Shown: one piece after another, positions 61,301 through 64,000 of the stretch
Layout of the letters: each line of letters starts with the position of its first letter
Numbering within the stretch: position 1 is the stretch's first letter
Assembly: GCF_000247815.1 (NCBI RefSeq)
Contig: NW_004775937.1
Span: 198,671 to 262,670, forward strand
Origin: Ficedula albicollis
Lineage: Eukaryota > Chordata > Aves > Passeriformes > Muscicapidae
Length of the DNA: 64,000 nt
Direction: 5' to 3'
Notes under the pieces: generated by a model
Seen by the model: the letters and a program-made list of their open reading frames with translations, nothing else
Database searches by the model: none
What the model was told of the DNA's origin: nothing
Made by a program: the position numbers and the translations under genes

Positions 61301-61500
61301 TAAAGCCATAAAATGGCTTGAATTGGAAGGGACCTTGAAGATCATCCAGTGCCACCCCTGCCATGGCAGGGACACCTTCAAATGTCCCAGGGTGCTCCAA
61401 ATCCCAGTGTCCAGCCTGGCCTGGGGCCATTCCAGGGATCCAGGAGCAGCCACAGCTGCTCTGGGCACCTTCTGCCAGTCCTGTCAAATCCAGTCTAATA
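61301..61500 (-). mobile_element. CR1 LINE 3' fragment in intron 9
   Basis: Reverse-oriented CR1 3' end. + strand landmarks are 'ttggaagggaccttgaagat', 'ccacccctgccatggcaggg', 'gtccagcctggcctggggcc' and 'gccacagctgctctgggcac'. Beyond about 61470 it degrades or carries a deletion compared with the CR1 at 52738. Confidence 0.9.
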
Positions 61501-61859
61501 CTAACTTCAGTTCAGGAGCTATTTGGAAACAGCTTCAGAGAAGCAGTATTTTAAGCTAAAATTGTGCTTTTAAACTTTTGCAAGTCTACTGACATGGTTT
61601 TCCTCTGTGCTAAAACTTTCTTCCTACAATCACATATCTTAAAGAACTGAAGGTGGTTTCAGCCAAGGGAGCAGTTGTTTTGTTTTTATTTTTTCTTCAT
61701 AGTGAGGTTAGGCTTAGTACTTTAGTGTGTTAAAACAATAAATGCTGTATTTTAATGTTGCTCTGTGAGATTATGCTTACATAAAAAGCAATTAACACAT
61801 ATCCTTAAATTCATGTTCAGTTTGTAAATGTTTTTTTTTTACTGTTGTGTCCATTATAG

Positions 61860-62020
61860 GTTCCTGTGTAGTTAGAGATGCCACAGGGAATGTTAATGAC
61901 ACCATTGTCACTGAGCTGGCAAATTGCACTTCTGCAGCCTGCAAACTAAACTATGACTTCTCATCCTGTCAGTCTCAGGCAGGGGCAGGGTGTCACTATG
62001 GGCTGATGAACAATTTCCAG
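61860..62020 (+). CDS. SLC12A2: NKCC1 exon 10: large glycosylated extracellular loop
   Basis: Completes G456 and encodes residues 457-509 ([19 protein letters not shown] to YGLMNNFQ), the extracellular loop between TM7 and TM8. Both N-glycosylation sequons known in human (N553, N562) are present as N468-D-T and N477-C-T. The four loop cysteines are kept (C478, C483, C492, C500). Between C492 and C500 there are seven residues (QSQAGAG), against four in human (ESSP). The 161-nt exon has acceptor ccattatag and donor cag|gtaaac, phase 0. The next exon is beyond the window, so the gene is partial here. Confidence 0.97.
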
Positions 62021-64000
62021 GTAAACTTCCTCCTTAATCTGTATATTGGGCTTTGTGTTCAGGTTTATCGGCTTTTTTTGGGGGTTGGTTTGGTGTTTTG
62101 TTTGTTTGTTTGGGGTTTTTTGTTTGTTTTTTTTGGTTGGTTGGTTGGTTTTGGGGGTTTTTTTGTTTGGAGTTTTTTTGTTTTTTTGTTTTTTTTTTTT
62201 TTTTGGTTGGTTGGTTGGTTGGTTTGGTGTTGTTGGGTGATTTTTTGAGTTTTTATTGGTTTTTCGTTTGGTTTTGTTTGTTGTATCTTGTATGGGGCTG
62301 TGTGGATTTGGGGGATTTTTGGGGATTCTCTTGTTTTTGGGTCTTTCAGTTGTTGGTTTTTGGTTTGTTTTTTTTTGTTTTCTTGGGTTGTTGTTGTTTT
62401 GACAGGTTTTGGGGTTTTTTTTTTTCCTTGGATTTGCTGGCTTGGGGTTGTTTTTTTAGTTGCTTATTAGGAAAGTCTTAGGCTAAATACGCTTACCTCC
62501 ATAAATGCAAGTTTTGTCTGGAATAGGTGTGTGGTACACTCTAGCTGGTATGCAAAAGAATGCATACATGTTGAAAACTCTTGGGTGTTTACATGCAAGT
62601 GGTATAAATATTTACACTTTCTGAGCAAACTGCTGAGATTCAGGTGGTGGTGGTGCAGTTTTCTTTAGGGACCTGAATGTCATCATTCACTGGTGGGGAT
62701 ATATGTACTCATTGTTCAGTAGTGATGCTGAGTAATCATAGGTAGCTTCTGCCAGTTATTTATTTACTGAATTTTAAAGTTTTTTAGAAAGTACACTGAT
62801 TTTTTTAAAGACTGTTCTACGTATTTATCACAGCATCCTCTTTAATGGGATAAGGTAATGGATTTTCATTACACATGATGTTACAGTATTTCAGAGTCCT
62901 CTACAAGTTAAGGGATAACTCAGTCTTTCACCACAGCCAACTGGGTTGTTCATGAAATACTGGAAAGGGTTTGAAAAAATCCAAGGAAAATGAACTTACT
63001 GCCCTCTGATTGCAGCTTGGTCTGTGGTAGTCCCATCTTTGCCCAAAGTTTTCCTAACAGGTGTACAAAAAGTTGGCTAGAGAATTCAGTTGATCTGAAA
63101 TCCACTGATGGAATTGTTATAGTGGAATAATATGAGTATCTTGTGTGGTGTTGACTTCGTTCTTGTTCAGAGAAAGTCAGAATTGCTCTTGTGGGATTGA
63201 CAAATTTGCAGAATTTGATGACTTCCATTGTTTGTTTTAAGCTCAAAAGAACCAACATAATTGTCAGGTGCACTCTTGAGAATAGCCTGTAGCTGGTTCC
63301 CTCTGATTGTGTCTTTAAGTCATGACTTCTGTAAGGTTCTTAACATAAAGGATACTTGTACTTACAGAGTATTTCTGCCTCCCAAATTGTTCTTGCTTCT
63401 CTCTGTGGAAAGAAGAGTTCATGTCAGTTAGGAGAAGTCACTTTTAAGGACAGAGGCAGCACAGAGAATGCAGTGCCCCCCCGCTTTGTTGTAGTTTTGA
63501 AAACCTTCTGTGTGAAATTTCATTTTTTTAATACCCAGTGGGACTCTCCATGCTGTTTTTTCTCTCACCCTGCCAGCTTGTGCTGTGCATCTCTGGGAAG
63601 AGTCTGATTCTGTCTTCTCAGGAGGTGTCAGAAGGAAAATGTTTGTGTGAGAGGCTGTTTATCTAATAAGAAACATGTCCATTTCATAACTGAGCAGCTC
63701 ACAACTTTGTATCTCTGATTTTTAGGTGTAAGGAAAGATATTTTTTTTTTCATATACAGAGCATGGTGTGTGTGGGAAGGGGGGTGTCAAAGCTTGTACA
63801 CTTCTCAGGCTCAAACTTACATCTCTTTTCTGTATGCTTAAAAAAAAACAAAACAACTTCTCTGTATGGGGAACAAGTAACTGCACAAACTAAAATTAAT
63901 CCTTAAGGTAAGAGAGGACTGACTGTTGTATTTCTCTTCCAGCTTGCAGGTTCTGGGGCAGAAAGTGCCAGTTTGAGTTCTGTGTAAAGACTTTATCACT
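62021..64000 (+). other. SLC12A2: SLC12A2 intron 10 (incomplete)
   Basis: Starts gtaaac and runs to the window edge without reaching exon 11, which should begin with the family sequence VMSMVSGF. It contains a T/G-rich stretch near its start. No other gene or repeat recognised. The 142-codon frame at 62053-62481 is a low-complexity translation. Confidence 0.88.
62055..62460. repeat. T/G-only low-complexity stretch with (TTGG)n
   Basis: About 400 bp almost devoid of A and C on the + strand. It has long T runs, ggttggttggttggtt arrays (near 62134 and 62204) and g-rich spacers. It starts about 35 bp after the exon 10 donor. The strong strand asymmetry is typical of avian low-complexity expansions, and such sequence is error-prone in assembly. 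Confidence 0.9.

Larger units (their letters stand above)
57182..61859 (+). other. SLC12A2: SLC12A2 intron 9
   Basis: About 4.7 kb, phase 1, gtaaat to tgtccattatag. The last third carries a cluster of tandem duplications (60128-61124) and a CR1 fragment. The first ~2.9 kb is single-copy with no recognised feature. Confidence 0.92.

Noticed and set aside
62053..62481. 142-codon frame rich in Phe, Gly, Leu and Trp, resembling a membrane protein
   Set aside because: Translation of T/G low-complexity sequence inside intron 10.

Overview
This is a vertebrate nuclear window, almost certainly from a bird. The 3' half is the 5' part of SLC12A2, the gene for the Na-K-2Cl cotransporter NKCC1, on the + strand. 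It has ten exons with clean GT/AG boundaries and introns from under 100 bp to 16 kb. Interspersed repeats are avian in character: 3'-truncated CR1 LINE tails (about 18.8, 21.0, 52.8 and 61.4 kb) and one solo ERVL-like LTR (39.5-40.1 kb). The CR1 style suggests a passerine or a relative, but that is inference from repeat style.

Layout. Positions 1-27.66 kb are AT-rich, gene-poor sequence with no exon I can support. They contain two poly-C runs, a microsatellite, a poly-A run and a 2,239-bp block present twice in perfect tandem. From 27.66 to 31.64 kb the sequence is dominated by two more poly-C runs (2,934 and 793 nt) either side of a 235-bp G-rich island with a ~20-bp minisatellite. The largest run begins at an 18-nt exact match to an Illumina paired-end adapter. 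SLC12A2 starts immediately after: GC-rich 5' UTR, ATG at 31754, exon 1 to 32254. Exons 2-10 lie at 48672-48791, 49795-49870, 50435-50530, 52113-52252, 53328-53438, 56356-56464, 56882-57009, 57097-57181 and 61860-62020. They join to 1,527 nt, or 509 codons, without a frameshift. The window ends inside intron 10, so roughly half of the protein (the rest of the membrane domain and the C-terminal domain) is outside.

The encoded part holds the N-terminal regulatory domain, with SPAK/OSR1-type RFxV motifs, a PP1-type RVNF motif and the conserved phospho-threonine cluster. It continues through TM1-TM7 and the glycosylated, cysteine-containing extracellular loop. The residues known to coordinate K+ and Cl- in TM1, TM3 and TM6 are all present.

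The most striking non-genic signal concerns the assembly. There are four pure poly-C tracts, an adapter remnant, and a dozen head-to-tail duplications of exactly two copies each. Several are arranged A-A-B-B, as expected if gap patches were inserted with their flanking anchors untrimmed. One duplicates the 3' half of SLC12A2 exon 5 together with its splice donor. I found no evidence of a novel biological system. The unusual structure is best explained by how the sequence was built, and each case is checkable.
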